From positions 496,001 through 560,000 of the forward strand of contig OZ242313.1 of assembly GCA_965208065.1 (NCBI GenBank): DNA of 64,000 nucleotides. The letters run 5' to 3'. The DNA is from Bin103 sp002238925. Its GTDB lineage: Bacteria; Spirochaetota; Spirochaetia; SZUA-6; Bin103. Of this stretch, positions 52,341-61,648 are shown one piece after another. The translations under genes and the position numbers were made by a program. Position 1 is the first letter of the stretch. Each line of letters starts with the position of its first letter. Below the pieces are notes generated by a model that was given only the letters and a program-made list of their open reading frames with translations, was not told the origin of the DNA and searched no databases.

Positions 52341-52604
52341 GTGTTGGTGAATCGCACTCAGCGGAGAACGCTTTCGGCCATCTTCGCTCGGCCCACCAAG
52401 GCGGATATCCGATGGGATGAGATTGAATCGCTGCTTCGATCCTTGGGGGCGAGCGTTACTCAGAGGCGCGGTTCGCGGGTAGCGATCGAATTAAACGGTG
52501 TTCGCGCTCACGCGCTCACGCCACACCCGCAGCGTGTCGCAAGGAAAGCCGTGGTCGAGTCGATGAGGAGGTTCCTGAGGGAAGCCGGAGCCGGGCCGCC
52601 GTGA
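52341..52604 (+). CDS. hicA: HicA-family toxin
   Basis: About 87 aa. dsRNA-binding-like mRNA interferase fold: TLSAIFARPTKADIRWDEIE, SLLRSLGASVTQRRGSRVAI and RAHALTPHPQRVARKAVV. The usual catalytic G-S-H is G-S-R here, with the conserved PHP motif kept; this variant subfamily is common. GTG 52341, TTG 52344 and GTG 52347 compete as starts. An out-of-frame ATG at 52330 (seven codons including stop) overlaps the last of these, and TAGTAT (52318-52323) is six bases before that ATG. Confidence 0.85.
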   Translation: MLVNRTQRRTLSAIFARPTKADIRWDEIESLLRSLGASVTQRRGSRVAIELNGVRAHALTPHPQRVARKAVVESMRRFLREAGAGPP

Positions 52605-52645
52605 GCGGGCCGCCGGTCGCCCCCTGCATTGCGAGGTTTGAATGA

Positions 52646-52966
52646 ATGATTTCTTACAAGGGGTATAAAGCGGCGATTTCGTTTGACCATGAAGCAGAGG
52701 TGTTTCACGGGGAAGTTGTCGGCACTCGTGACGTGATCTTTTTCGAGGCGACCTCCGTCGAACAGCTGAAGCACGAGTTCCGATTCTCTATCGACGACTA
52801 TCTGGCGATGTGCGCCGAGCAGGGGCAGCCGCCGGACAGGCCTTTCTCCGGTAAGATTCCGCTGCGGATCAGCCCGGAAGTTCACCGCGCCGCAACCGCC
52901 GCGGCCAAAGCTGACGGCAAGAGCCTCAACGCATGGCTGGCAACGGTCGTCGAACGAGCGGTGTGA
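52646..52966 (+). CDS. hicB: HicB-family antitoxin
   Basis: 106 aa. The HicB partial RNase H-like fold is seen in YKGYKAAISFDHEAEVFHGE and VIFFEATSVEQLKHEFRFSI, then a C-terminal ribbon-helix-helix (SGKIPLRISPEVHRAATAAA, GKSLNAWLATVVERAV) for DNA binding and autorepression. It follows hicA by 41 bp, the usual toxin-first order of this family. Confidence 0.92.
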   Translation: MISYKGYKAAISFDHEAEVFHGEVVGTRDVIFFEATSVEQLKHEFRFSIDDYLAMCAEQGQPPDRPFSGKIPLRISPEVHRAATAAAKADGKSLNAWLATVVERAV

Positions 52967-52994
52967 TGACGCCGGCGTCACCCGCCGCATCTAC

Positions 52995-54098
52995 TCAGGA
53001 CGGGCGCTGCATCACGGCGGAGCCGTAGCAGAGGGCGGGCTCGGCGGCGCGGTACAGCACCGCGAACTGGCCGCTGGCGAGACCGGGGACCGGGCCGTCG
53101 AAGCGCAGCACGGGAGCGGCAGCGCCGCCGTCCGCGGGTGCACGGGTCAGCGTGGCCGGACGGGGCGCATCGCCGTGGCGGATGCGGACCAGTACCGGCT
53201 GGCCGGTCGATGCCGTGTCGGGCAGCGGTTCGATCCAGTTGCCGTCCACCAGCGACACGGTGCGCGGCGCAGTGGCCGCGGGGTCATGGGCGACGTATAC
53301 CGTGTTGGCGGCCACGTCCTTGGCCACCACGTACCAGGGTCCGTTGCCGAGGCCGAGGCCCTGGCGCTGCCCGACGGTGTGAAACCAGTGCCCGCGGTGG
53401 CTGCCGAGCTCGGCGCCGGAGCCGGCTTCCCGGATCGGTCCCGGCTGCTCGCCGAGGTGGGCGCGCACGAAGTCGCGGTAGGTCAGCTTGCCGAGGAAGC
53501 AGATGCCCTGGCTGTCGCGGCGCGCACACGGCGCCAGTTGCCGCCCGCTCGCCTGGGCGCGCACCTCGCTCTTGTGCATGCCGCCGATCGGGAAGCACAG
53601 CCGGGCGAGCTGCTCGGCGCGCAGGTAGGCGAGGAAGTAGCTCTGGTCCTTGACCGGGTCGACCCCGCGCAGGAGTTGGCAGCGGCCGTCCGGCAACCGG
53701 CGCAAGCGCGCGTAGTGGCCGCTGGCGACCGCATCGTAGTCCGCCGCCAGCCGGTCGCCGAACGCCCCGAACTTGATGGCGCGGTTGCACAGCACGTCGG
53801 GGCTGGGGGTGTGGCCGGCGCGCAGCGCGGTGAGGGCATACTCGACCACCGCGCGCCGGTACTCGTCCTGCAGCGGCACCACCTCCAGCGGCACCTCGAG
53901 CTGGCGGCACACGGCGGTGGCATACGCCATGTCCTCTTCCCACGGGCAGTCGCCCAGGAACGCCAGCTCCTCCTCCAGCCAGATCTTCAGGTAGAAGGCG
54001 GTCAGATCGTGCCCTGCCTCGCGCAGCAGCGCCAACGCCAGCGCGCTGTCCACACCGCCCGACAGCAGCACCGCCACCCGCCTGCGCGCACCGCTCAT
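52995..54098 (-). CDS. mnmA: tRNA-specific 2-thiouridylase MnmA
   Basis: 367 aa from ATG 54098; TTG 54113 is possible. Makes s2U34 in tRNA Lys, Glu and Gln. PP-loop VAVLLSGGVDSALAL near residue 10, first catalytic Cys in SPDVLCNRAIKFGAF near 105 and second in SQGICFLGK near 200; the C-terminal beta-barrel contains HWFHTVGQRQGLGLG. All key residues are present. It follows rpiA by about 20 bp on the same strand. Confidence 0.95.
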   Translation of the reverse strand: MSGARRRVAVLLSGGVDSALALALLREAGHDLTAFYLKIWLEEELAFLGDCPWEEDMAYATAVCRQLEVPLEVVPLQDEYRRAVVEYALTALRAGHTPSPDVLCNRAIKFGAFGDRLAADYDAVASGHYARLRRLPDGRCQLLRGVDPVKDQSYFLAYLRAEQLARLCFPIGGMHKSEVRAQASGRQLAPCARRDSQGICFLGKLTYRDFVRAHLGEQPGPIREAGSGAELGSHRGHWFHTVGQRQGLGLGNGPWYVVAKDVAANTVYVAHDPAATAPRTVSLVDGNWIEPLPDTASTGQPVLVRIRHGDAPRPATLTRAPADGGAAAPVLRFDGPVPGLASGQFAVLYRAAEPALCYGSAVMQRPS

Positions 54099-54119
54099 CG
54101 GCGAATCCGCCAAGAGAAC

Positions 54120-54851
54120 CTACCGCGGCAAGGGTCGGCGCTCGTGGCGGACGCCGGCCGCGCTCCCGACCATCAGGTCGGTGACGCAGGCAGTGAACAG
54201 GCCGTTCTCCACCACCCCCGGGATGGCCGCCAACTCGCGCTCGGCGCGCACCGGGTCGAGTTCCGCCGGCGGCCAGGCGTCGATCAGCAGGTTGCCGTTG
54301 TCGGTTACCACCGGCCCCTGCTTGCGCTCCGCCATGCGCACGGCGGGGCGGTACCCGCGGCGCTCCAGGGCGGCGCGCACCGGGGCCAGCGCGAACGGCA
54401 CCACCTCCGCCGGCAGTGCGATGCGCTCGCCGAGCCGCGCCACCAGCTTCGACTCGTCCACCACGATCACGTAGCGGCTCGCGGCCCGCGCCACCACCTT
54501 CTCGTTGAGCAGCGCGCCGCCGCCGCCCTTGGTCAGATTCCAGGCCGGATCCACCTCGTCGGCGCCGTCAATGGCGAGATCGAGCGCCCCCCCTACCGCC
54601 GGGTCGCTGAGCGTGAGCAGATCCAGGCCCAAGTCCCAGCACACCGCCTGGATCTGGCTGCTGGTGGGCACCAGCGCGAGATCGCGCAAGGCGCCGCTAC
54701 GCACCGCCTCAGCGACCGCCCGCGCCACGTGCACGGCGGTGGAGCCGGTGCCGAGCCCGACCCGCATCCCGGACTCCACCAGTGCCGCTGCCGCGCGCCC
54801 CACCGCGGCCTTCGGATCGAGAGCCGCCGCTCCGGCAGTTCCGCTCATCAT
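54120..54851 (-). CDS. rpiA: Ribose-5-phosphate isomerase A
   Basis: 243 aa. Interconverts ribulose- and ribose-5-phosphate. Motifs: RVGLGTGSTAVHVARAV near residue 30, LALVPTSSQIQAVCWDLG, DLAIDGADEVDPAWNLTKGG (catalytic Asp residues) near 95 and VIVVDESKLVARLG. ATG 54851 overlaps the lysS stop as ATGA, so it is coupled to lysS. The C-terminal ~15 residues (RHERRPLPR) are a basic tail. Confidence 0.95.
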   Translation of the reverse strand: MMSGTAGAAALDPKAAVGRAAAALVESGMRVGLGTGSTAVHVARAVAEAVRSGALRDLALVPTSSQIQAVCWDLGLDLLTLSDPAVGGALDLAIDGADEVDPAWNLTKGGGGALLNEKVVARAASRYVIVVDESKLVARLGERIALPAEVVPFALAPVRAALERRGYRPAVRMAERKQGPVVTDNGNLLIDAWPPAELDPVRAERELAAIPGVVENGLFTACVTDLMVGSAAGVRHERRPLPR

Positions 54852-56512
54852 CCTCCCCCGGCGCCTTGCATGCCGCGGTGGCGGGCGGCGTAGGGCGCCA
54901 GCAACGGGGCGATGCGCTCGCGTCCACTGAGCAGGATGAAATCGGCCAGCCGGGGGCCGCGCTCGGCGTCGAGCAGAACCCGGTAGGCGGCCTTGAACAG
55001 GGCGCGCGGCTCCAGCTCCTCCTGCTCGGCGATGGCGTAGATGCGGTTGCCCAGGGCGGCGCCGTCGTGGTCTTGCAGGTGCACCAGCTCCTGGTACAGC
55101 GCGGCAAGCGCCCGCTCCTCGGCCGGCGCCAGCTCGGGTGCCGGCTGATCCGGCCGCCGCAGCCGGAACCGCATCGCCGGCGGCGCGTACTCTTCCAGCC
55201 AGGCAGCCGCGCCGTGCGCACGCGCCGCCAGGCGGCGGCGGGTGTCGGCATGCTCGCCGCCCGACAGCCCCAGCTCCTCCACCAGGGCGGCGAGCGTGGC
55301 GTCCACGGCGCCGTCGCGGATCTGGATCAGGTTGCACAGGTGGCGAAACGGCACCTGCGGCGGCATCGACGGGGCCGGCGCGCCGACCTGCGAGAACTCG
55401 TAGATGCGGCTGTCCCGCGCGCGCCGCTTGGCGCCAACCTCGGCTGCCCCGTAGTAGATCCGCTCGGCCTGGTCGTAGTCCTCGTAGACCTTCAGCACGT
55501 CCAGGTCGAAGGAAATCACGAACTCGGCGCTCGGCCGCGTGCCGGCGTACAGGTAGCGCACCACCTCCGGCTGGTAGACAGCCAGCACCTGCTCAATGGT
55601 GACCGCGTTGCCCCCCGAGGAGGAGATGCGCCCGGCCCCACCCTTTACCCCAACGTCGCCGTACAGAAAGGTCACCGGCGGTTCGTGGCCGTACACCTCG
55701 CGGGCAATCGGGCCGCCGGTGTCGAACGATCCGCCGGCGGTCAGATGGTCCTTTCCCGCCGGCTCGAAGTCGACCTGCTCGTATGCCCAGCGCATCGGCC
55801 AGTCGACCCGCCACAGCAGCTTGGCGGCACCGGAGCGGGTCAGGTCCAACTGCCGCTCGGCGCCGTCGGTGTCGCGGTAGCTGACGATGTCGCCGCCGTC
55901 CCAGTCCAGCACCGCGGTGTCGTCGGTGCCGTCCCGCTCCGAGTAGATGGTAATCGGCCAGTAGTCGTCGCCCAGCGGCCGCTCGCGATGCTCGTTGAGG
56001 ATGCCGCGGATCCGCGCGCGCGCGGCGAGGGCGGCGCGCACCCCGTCCGCGTAGCGGCAGTCCCGGTAGCGCTGCGCCTGGTACAGGTACTCCGGCGCGA
56101 TGCCGAGCCGCGGCATCACCTGTTCGAGGCTGTGCTCGAAGCCGGCGGCGTAGTTGGCCGCGGCGCCGAACGGATCGGGCACGTCCACCACCGGCTTGCG
56201 CAGGTGGCGGGCCAACTCCTCCTGCCGCGGCAGGTTACCCGGCACCTTGCGGAACACGTCGTAGTCGTCCCACGAGTAGATGAAGCGCACCTGCTTGCCG
56301 CGGTCGCGCAACGCGCGCGCCACCAGCTCGGTGGACATCACCTCGCGCAGGTGGCCGAAGTGCACCGACCCCGACGGCGCCACCCCGGAGGCGACCACGT
56401 AGCGCTCGCGGTCGCCGCGCTGGCGGATAATGCGCTCGGCGGCCTGGTCCGCCCAGTGATTCGAGGGCGGCCCGGCGCCGGCGCCGGAAGCGGAGGGTTC
56501 AGTTGCGGCCAT
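54848..56512 (-). CDS. lysS: Lysyl-tRNA synthetase, class I
   Basis: 554 aa from ATG 56512. Class I LysRS is found in archaea, spirochaetes and a few other bacteria, while most bacteria have the unrelated class II enzyme. HIGH-like motif ASGVAPSGSVHFGHLREV near residue 40, RFIYSWDDYDVFRKV near 75, and the KMSKS-like GRISSSGGNAVTIE near 275, where the usual Lys after SSS is Gly. A long C-terminal helical anticodon-binding domain follows. The frame is open to 56551, but TATACT at 56527-56522 and a GGGAG abutting the ATG favour 56512. No class II enzyme is in the window. Confidence 0.94.
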   Translation of the reverse strand: MAATEPSASGAGAGPPSNHWADQAAERIIRQRGDRERYVVASGVAPSGSVHFGHLREVMSTELVARALRDRGKQVRFIYSWDDYDVFRKVPGNLPRQEELARHLRKPVVDVPDPFGAAANYAAGFEHSLEQVMPRLGIAPEYLYQAQRYRDCRYADGVRAALAARARIRGILNEHRERPLGDDYWPITIYSERDGTDDTAVLDWDGGDIVSYRDTDGAERQLDLTRSGAAKLLWRVDWPMRWAYEQVDFEPAGKDHLTAGGSFDTGGPIAREVYGHEPPVTFLYGDVGVKGGAGRISSSGGNAVTIEQVLAVYQPEVVRYLYAGTRPSAEFVISFDLDVLKVYEDYDQAERIYYGAAEVGAKRRARDSRIYEFSQVGAPAPSMPPQVPFRHLCNLIQIRDGAVDATLAALVEELGLSGGEHADTRRRLAARAHGAAAWLEEYAPPAMRFRLRRPDQPAPELAPAEERALAALYQELVHLQDHDGAALGNRIYAIAEQEELEPRALFKAAYRVLLDAERGPRLADFILLSGRERIAPLLAPYAARHRGMQGAGGG

Positions 56513-56578
56513 CTCCCGCCGAGTATAGAAAAAGCGCCGTTCGCCCGGCAATGCGCAGGCGCGCGGCGCAACACGGGT

Positions 56579-57220
56579 ATGCTGCGCAAACTGTCATCGG
56601 CGCTGCGCGCGCCGCTCGTCCTGTCCCTGCTCGGCCTGCTCGGTCTGGCCGGCTGCGCCACCGGACGCGAGATGACCCGCGGTCCGGTCGGCTTCACGCA
56701 GACCGGCGAGGCATCCTGGTACGGCCAGGACTTTCACGGCAAACCTACCGCCAGCGGCGAGCCGTACGACATGTGGGCGCACACCGCCGCCCACCGCGAG
56801 CTGCCGTTCGGCAGCATGGTGAAGGTCACCCATCTCGACACCGGCGCCGCCACCGTGGTGCGCATCAACGACCGCGGGCCGTTCGCACATGGCCGCATCA
56901 TCGACCTGTCCCTCGCCGCCGCGCGCGACCTGGGCCTGGACCGCACCGGCACCGGCAGAGTGCGCATCGAGGTGGTCGGCGGTGCCCCCGCGCAGGCCGG
57001 AACCTACTTCCTGCAGGTCGCCTCGTTCGAGAACCGCGCCAACGCCGACACCTTGCTCGACCGGCTGCGCGCCGCCGGCTACCGCGCAGAGTTGGCGTCC
57101 GGCCCTGGCGTCACCCGCGTCGTAATCCGCAACCTGAATGCCGCCGACGCCGACCGCATCGCCGCCGAACTCGCCCAACGCGGCTTCCCCACTCCCCTGC
57201 GCCGCCTGCAGAACGGCTGA
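56579..57220 (+). CDS. rlpA: RlpA-like lipoprotein (DPBB and SPOR domains)
   Basis: 213 aa. Signal peptide with lipobox GLAGC (Cys near residue 24). Double-psi beta-barrel: GEASWYGQDFHGKPTASGE, AAHRELPFGSMVKVTHLDTG and VVRINDRGPFAHGRIIDLS, with the His and Asp residues of lytic transglycosylase-type RlpA in place. C-terminal SPOR domain (YFLQVASFENRANADTLLDR) that binds denuded peptidoglycan at division sites. Faces away from lysS; its ATG is fixed by the signal peptide. Confidence 0.92.
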   Translation: MLRKLSSALRAPLVLSLLGLLGLAGCATGREMTRGPVGFTQTGEASWYGQDFHGKPTASGEPYDMWAHTAAHRELPFGSMVKVTHLDTGAATVVRINDRGPFAHGRIIDLSLAAARDLGLDRTGTGRVRIEVVGGAPAQAGTYFLQVASFENRANADTLLDRLRAAGYRAELASGPGVTRVVIRNLNAADADRIAAELAQRGFPTPLRRLQNG

Positions 57221-57304
57221 TCCTCCGCATCCTCCGTTCCTCCGCGCTCGGCGCTTGAGCCTGCAGCGGGAATCCTGCTATGGATGGGGGAGCAGCTTGC
57301 CCGC

Positions 57305-57378
<74 letters not shown>

Positions 57379-57386
57379 ATCAGCCG

Positions 57387-59030
57387 ATGCGCATCGCCCT
57401 TGCCCAGATCAACTCCACCGTCGGCGACTTTGCCGGCAACAGCGCGCGCATTCTTGCCCGGATGGACGAGGCGCGCGCCCTGAACGCCGACCTGGTGGTG
57501 TTTCCCGAGCTCTGCCTGTGCGGCTACCCGCCGATGGACCTGCTCGACCACGCCTCCTTCGTGGAGGAGAACCGCAAGGCGCTGCGCCGCCTCCAGCACG
57601 CCATGCCGCCCGGCCTCGGCGCGGTGGTCGGCTACGTGGACCGCAACCGCGGCGCCGCCGGCAAGCACCTCGCCAACGCTGCCAGCCTGCTCGCCGACGG
57701 GCGCATCCTGCATTCGCAGGCCAAGACCCTGCTGCCCGCCTACGACGTGTTCGACGAATCGCGCTACTTCGAACCCGCCGCCGAGCGCCGCCTTGCCCAC
57801 TTCAAGGGCGAACGCATCGGCATCACCATCTGCGAAGACATCTGGTGGGAGACCGAGCCCGACCCCGCCGGCCGCTACGCCGTCGACCCGGTGCGCGACT
57901 GCCTGGACCAGGGCGCGACCCTGCTGGTGGCGCCCTCCGCCTCGCCCTACTACCGCGGCAAGCCGCAGGTGCGCCGGCAACTCCTCAAGGGCATCGGCTC
58001 CGGCGCCGGAGTGCCGGTGGTGTACGTCAACATGGTGGGCGGCAACGACGGCCTGCTGTTCGACGGCCAATCGATGGTCACCGACGCCGGCGGCGAGCTG
58101 GTGCTGCAGTGCGCCGGCTTCGAGGAACAACTCCTGGCGTGGGACAGCGAGCAGCCTGGAGAACCGGTCGCCCCCGCGGACGACGACTGGCCTGCCGTGG
58201 AGCGCGCCCTCGGCATGGGCATCGCCGACTACCTGCGCAAGACCCATCACGAACGGGTGCACGTGTCCGTGTCCGGCGGCATCGACTCGGCGCTGGTGGC
58301 CGCCCTGGCAGCCCGCGCGCTCGGCCCGAAGCGGGTCACCGCCTTCTCGCTGCCGTCGATGTACTCCTCCGACGGCAGCAGGACCGACGCCGCACTCCTG
58401 TGTGACCGCCTCGGGGTGCCGATGCACTCCATTCCCATCGAGGACCTCTACACCGGCTACGAGCGCGCCCTTGCCCCGGTGTTCGCCGGCGCGGCGCCCG
58501 ACGTCACCGAAGAAAACCTGCAGGCGCGCATCCGCGGCATGCTGATGATGGCGTACTCCAACAAGACCGGCTCCATCCTGCTTGCCACCGGCAACAAGTC
58601 GGAACTCGCCACCGGCTACTCCACCCTGTACGGCGACCTGTGCGGCGGCCTCGCCCCGATCGGCGACCTGCTCAAGACCGAGGCATACGCCCTCGCCCGC
58701 GCCATCAACCGCGACGGCGAAATCATCCCCGAAGCCACCCTCACCAAGCCCCCCTCAGCCGAGCTGCGCCCCAACCAGACCGACCAGGACTCGCTGCCCG
58801 ACTACGAACTCCTCGACCAGATCCTCGAGCTGTACGTGATCGACAACCTCACCCGCACCGAAATCGTGGCCCGAGGCTACGACGACGCCACCGTCGCCGA
58901 CGTCCTGCGCCGCGTCGGCCGCTCCGAGTACAAGCGCCGCCAGGCCCCCACCATCCTCAAGGTCTCCGCGCGCGCCTTCGGCACCGGCCGCCGCTTCCCG
59001 ATAGCCCGCGAAATCCACGAAGCCTCCTGA
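57387..59030 (+). CDS. nadE: Glutamine-dependent NAD+ synthetase
   Basis: 547 aa. The N-terminal nitrilase-type amidase has the Glu-Lys-Cys triad: VVFPELCLCGYPPMDLL near 35, AKTLLPAYDVFDE near 110 and IGITICEDIWWE near 145. The C-terminal synthetase has the PP-loop VSVSGGIDSALVAALAA near 290 and LATGNKSELATGYSTLYGD near 405. Uses glutamine-derived ammonia to convert NaAD to NAD+. Immediately downstream of the tRNA gene, so it may lie on the same transcript. Confidence 0.97.
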   Translation: MRIALAQINSTVGDFAGNSARILARMDEARALNADLVVFPELCLCGYPPMDLLDHASFVEENRKALRRLQHAMPPGLGAVVGYVDRNRGAAGKHLANAASLLADGRILHSQAKTLLPAYDVFDESRYFEPAAERRLAHFKGERIGITICEDIWWETEPDPAGRYAVDPVRDCLDQGATLLVAPSASPYYRGKPQVRRQLLKGIGSGAGVPVVYVNMVGGNDGLLFDGQSMVTDAGGELVLQCAGFEEQLLAWDSEQPGEPVAPADDDWPAVERALGMGIADYLRKTHHERVHVSVSGGIDSALVAALAARALGPKRVTAFSLPSMYSSDGSRTDAALLCDRLGVPMHSIPIEDLYTGYERALAPVFAGAAPDVTEENLQARIRGMLMMAYSNKTGSILLATGNKSELATGYSTLYGDLCGGLAPIGDLLKTEAYALARAINRDGEIIPEATLTKPPSAELRPNQTDQDSLPDYELLDQILELYVIDNLTRTEIVARGYDDATVADVLRRVGRSEYKRRQAPTILKVSARAFGTGRRFPIAREIHEAS

Positions 59031-59215
59031 CCAGATTCGCTGTGTCACAAAACCAGAAGACCGAGCGCTCCCTGGGTCAGCAAGACAGCAAGACTTGTGA
59101 TATACTGAAGCGTACGTGCGCCCTACTTACAGTAGTGGTGACACATGAACACACAAGCCAGTTGCTTGACATACTCTACTCGGAAATTACGCAGCTTGGA
59201 TGGAGATAAGTACTG

Positions 59216-60346
59216 ATGTTCCACGTAGACAAGTCCAAGAACCGCATAAATGAGCTCGATGCGCGGCGCTTTTCCGATCTGGGCATCGGTGAGCGCCCCA
59301 ATCTCCAGGAGTGGCTAGCCGGTACGCCGGAGGCGCTCGGTGAAGAGCTTCTGATTATCCAAAAGGAGTTTGACGGATTTGCCGACACCCGCGAGCGGCT
59401 CGACCTGTTAGCACTCGACAAGGACGGTAAGTTGGTGGTCATCGAAAACAAGCTGGATGACACCGGCCGCGACGTGGTTTGGCAAGCGATAAAGTACGCC
59501 GCTTACTGTTCCAACCTCAACAAGACAGAAATCGTGGAGATCTACCAGCGGTACCTTGACCGCTGGAGCGAGGCCGCAAACGCCGAGGAGAGCATTTGCG
59601 AGTTCCTCGACGAGGACTCACTCGATGAGGTCGTTCTCAATGCCGGGAACGATCAGCGATTGATGCTGATCGCCGGCAACTTTCGCAAGGAGGTTACGGC
59701 AACCGTGCTCTGGCTGCTTGGTCACGGCGTTCGAGCACAGTGCTTTCGTATCGTCCCATACAGTTTCGGAGAAGAACTGTTCGTGAATCTTCACCAGATT
59801 ATTCCTACTCCGGGAGCCGAGGACTTCATGATCAGCATGGCAACAAAGGGGGCGGAGGAGAAATCTGCCGAAGACGCGCAGCGTCGCAGCCACCGGATCC
59901 GCCTGGAATTCTGGGAGCAGGCGTTGGAAACACTGCGCGCACTAGGACGGACGACATATAATAACATCAGTGCGTCAAAGACTCACTGGCTAAGCTGTGG
60001 GACCGGGGTATCCGGATGTGCATACACGCTGATTTTCCTCAAGCAGGAAGCACGGGTGGGATTAACTCTGCAACGGGCCAAGAAGGCAGACAATAAGTGG
60101 CTCTTTGATAGTCTGGCAGAGAATAGGGACGAAATCGAGAAGGATTTTGGAGGTTCCTTACAGTGGAACCGAATGGAAGACAAGAAGTCAAGCAAGATCC
60201 GTTTTGTACAGAGATTTGATTCGTATGATCGTGCAGAATGGCCCGGTATTATAGAGTGGATGGCGAATCATGTCAGTCGGCTAGAGGGCGCGTTCTCCGA
60301 CCATCTTAGCCGCTTGAACCAGGAACTGAAGGCCCGTTCGACCTAA
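59216..60346 (+). CDS. DUF4268-type protein with PD-(D/E)XK-like N-terminal domain
   Basis: 376 aa, less GC-rich than neighbours. Near residue 55, ERLDLLALDKDGKLVVIENK has the D...ExK order of a PD-(D/E)XK nuclease core, with QAIKYAAYCS following as a helix. The second half resembles DUF4268 (RLEFWEQALETL; RVGLTLQRAKKADNKWLFD). I know such proteins only as accessory genes with an inferred nuclease or defence role. TATACT with an upstream TG (59098-59106) and TTGACA (59166-59171) precede it. The region 59031-59215 holds an inverted repeat TGTGTCAC/GTGACACA (59041 and 59138) and no gene. Confidence 0.75.
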   Translation: MFHVDKSKNRINELDARRFSDLGIGERPNLQEWLAGTPEALGEELLIIQKEFDGFADTRERLDLLALDKDGKLVVIENKLDDTGRDVVWQAIKYAAYCSNLNKTEIVEIYQRYLDRWSEAANAEESICEFLDEDSLDEVVLNAGNDQRLMLIAGNFRKEVTATVLWLLGHGVRAQCFRIVPYSFGEELFVNLHQIIPTPGAEDFMISMATKGAEEKSAEDAQRRSHRIRLEFWEQALETLRALGRTTYNNISASKTHWLSCGTGVSGCAYTLIFLKQEARVGLTLQRAKKADNKWLFDSLAENRDEIEKDFGGSLQWNRMEDKKSSKIRFVQRFDSYDRAEWPGIIEWMANHVSRLEGAFSDHLSRLNQELKARST

Positions 60347-60353
60347 CGGTCGA

Positions 60354-60373
60354 CACGGGTATATGGACCCGTG
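60354..60373 (+). terminator. Perfect hairpin after the DUF4268-type gene
   Basis: CACGGGT (60354-60360), ATATGG, ACCCGTG (60367-60373): seven paired bases, seven bp after the stop codon. No T-tract follows. The next ~190 bp to 60563 carry no gene. Confidence 0.5.
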
Positions 60374-60562
60374 GCAACTGTCGATTGTCCATTACCCGAT
60401 GATGCAATCTCCCGCAGCTGCGAGTGTGCGAGCATGGTGTTGTCAGCCAGCCGGGGATGCCAAACCCCGTCAAGTGGAGTTGCCACGAGGCTCCTCAATG
60501 TAGTGCCAGGGTAGCGCCAGGGACCGGTGCCATGATGGGAGCGGGGGTGGCGACGCCGAGGG

Positions 60563-61217
60563 TCAGTCGAAGAGGTCATCGGTGACGATGTTGGCGGAGT
60601 CGATGATTTTGATGTCGGTGGCCGCAGCGTGCAGGATAGAACGGTAGCAGAGCGCGTTGACGAGGCGCGGGATGGCGGCCTCGATCTTGCCCTTGCAGTA
60701 GGCCTGATAGGGAGGATGGCGGATGTGCTTGACGTGCAGTTCGACCAGGATGGCGAGCAGGTGGCGGGAGATGCATACCTTGCCGCCGTCCACGTAGACG
60801 CGCATCGGGATGCCGTAGCGCAGCAGGCAGTAGCGGAAACTGTCGAGCAGGGCGGGCAGCTTCTCGTCGCAGTAATTCTTGCAACAGGAATTTGCGGGAG
60901 AAGTCGTCGGTCCACAGGAACAGGTAGGTTTCTTGCGGCCCGCGGGGGTGTCGAGCCAGATGCCGTCGCGGGCGTCAGCCTGCACCAGGGCCAGGGTGGA
61001 ACAACAGGCCGCGTAGCCCCCGTTTCCGATAGCGGTGCAGGAAGCCGCGGATGGTGCGCTCGCCGACCCCGTGCTGTTGTTGGTAGTGGCGCCGCTCGGC
61101 GCGTTTGTCTGCCTGCGGCAGCAGCGGATCGAGCAGTATCTCGACCAGTTGAAGGCGCTCGATGAATGCGTCCACGACCGCGTCCGGGAGCTGCTCCCAA
61201 TCGAGGCCGGCGCTCAT
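60563..61217 (-). pseudogene. Mu-type DDE transposase remnant, multiply frameshifted
   Basis: Read from ATG 61217: a helix-turn-helix part (AERRHYQQQHGVGERTIRGF then YRKRGLRGLLFHPG), a stop after a shift near 60980, then VQADARDGIWLDTP, a shift into PQETYLFLWTDDFSRKFLLQ, a shift near 60890 back to DEKLPALLDSFRYCLLRYG, MRVYVDGGKVCISRHLLAIL and YCKGKIEAAIPRLV. The Asp, Asp and Glu of the DDE triad can be picked out, but at least three frameshifts break the gene, and it ends well short of a full transposase. No terminal inverted repeats were found by eye. Confidence 0.8.
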
Positions 61218-61619
61218 TCGAGGTCCTCGTGTTCGCCGAGTGGCGCGCCGCAGCAGATGATCGTGGTAGTCGCACAACGCCTCGTGCAGGCACAAGCCGG
61301 CTGGGCGAGAGCAGATCTCGCCCAGCCGCTCGACTTCCTCGGCAAGCTTCTGCAGCAGCACGTCAAGGACCACCTCCCGGTGATCGGCCTCGCTGTGTCG
61401 CGGCGTCTCGTGGTCGAGGAACAACTCCAACACCCAACTGCTCAGGAAAAAAAGCCGGTCAGCCAGTTCTTGCTTCGTCAGTGGAAATTGGTTCCGCCCT
61501 GGGAGACGAATCCTGCAGGATCCCTGCTCCGCGAAACGCGCAAGTCCGCGGGCACCACTCGGCAGCGCCTTGCCTCCTCGCTCGGCTGCTCGGTCCCACG
61601 CCTGAATTCGTGCACGCAT
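61218..61619 (-). CDS. Unrecognised reading frame upstream of and continuous with the transposase remnant
   Basis: From ATG 61619 the frame runs without a stop into the transposase helix-turn-helix part at 61217. It reads protein-like in the middle (LTKQELADRLFFLSSWVLEL; VVLDVLLQKLAEEVERLGEI; LCLHEALCDYHDHLLRR), helical and with Glu/Leu heptads. It may be a separate small transposon gene whose stop was lost, or an N-terminal extension of the transposase. I do not recognise it. Confidence 0.35.
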
Positions 61620-61648
61620 GGGAGACCGCGCTCGTCGGCTAACGTCAA

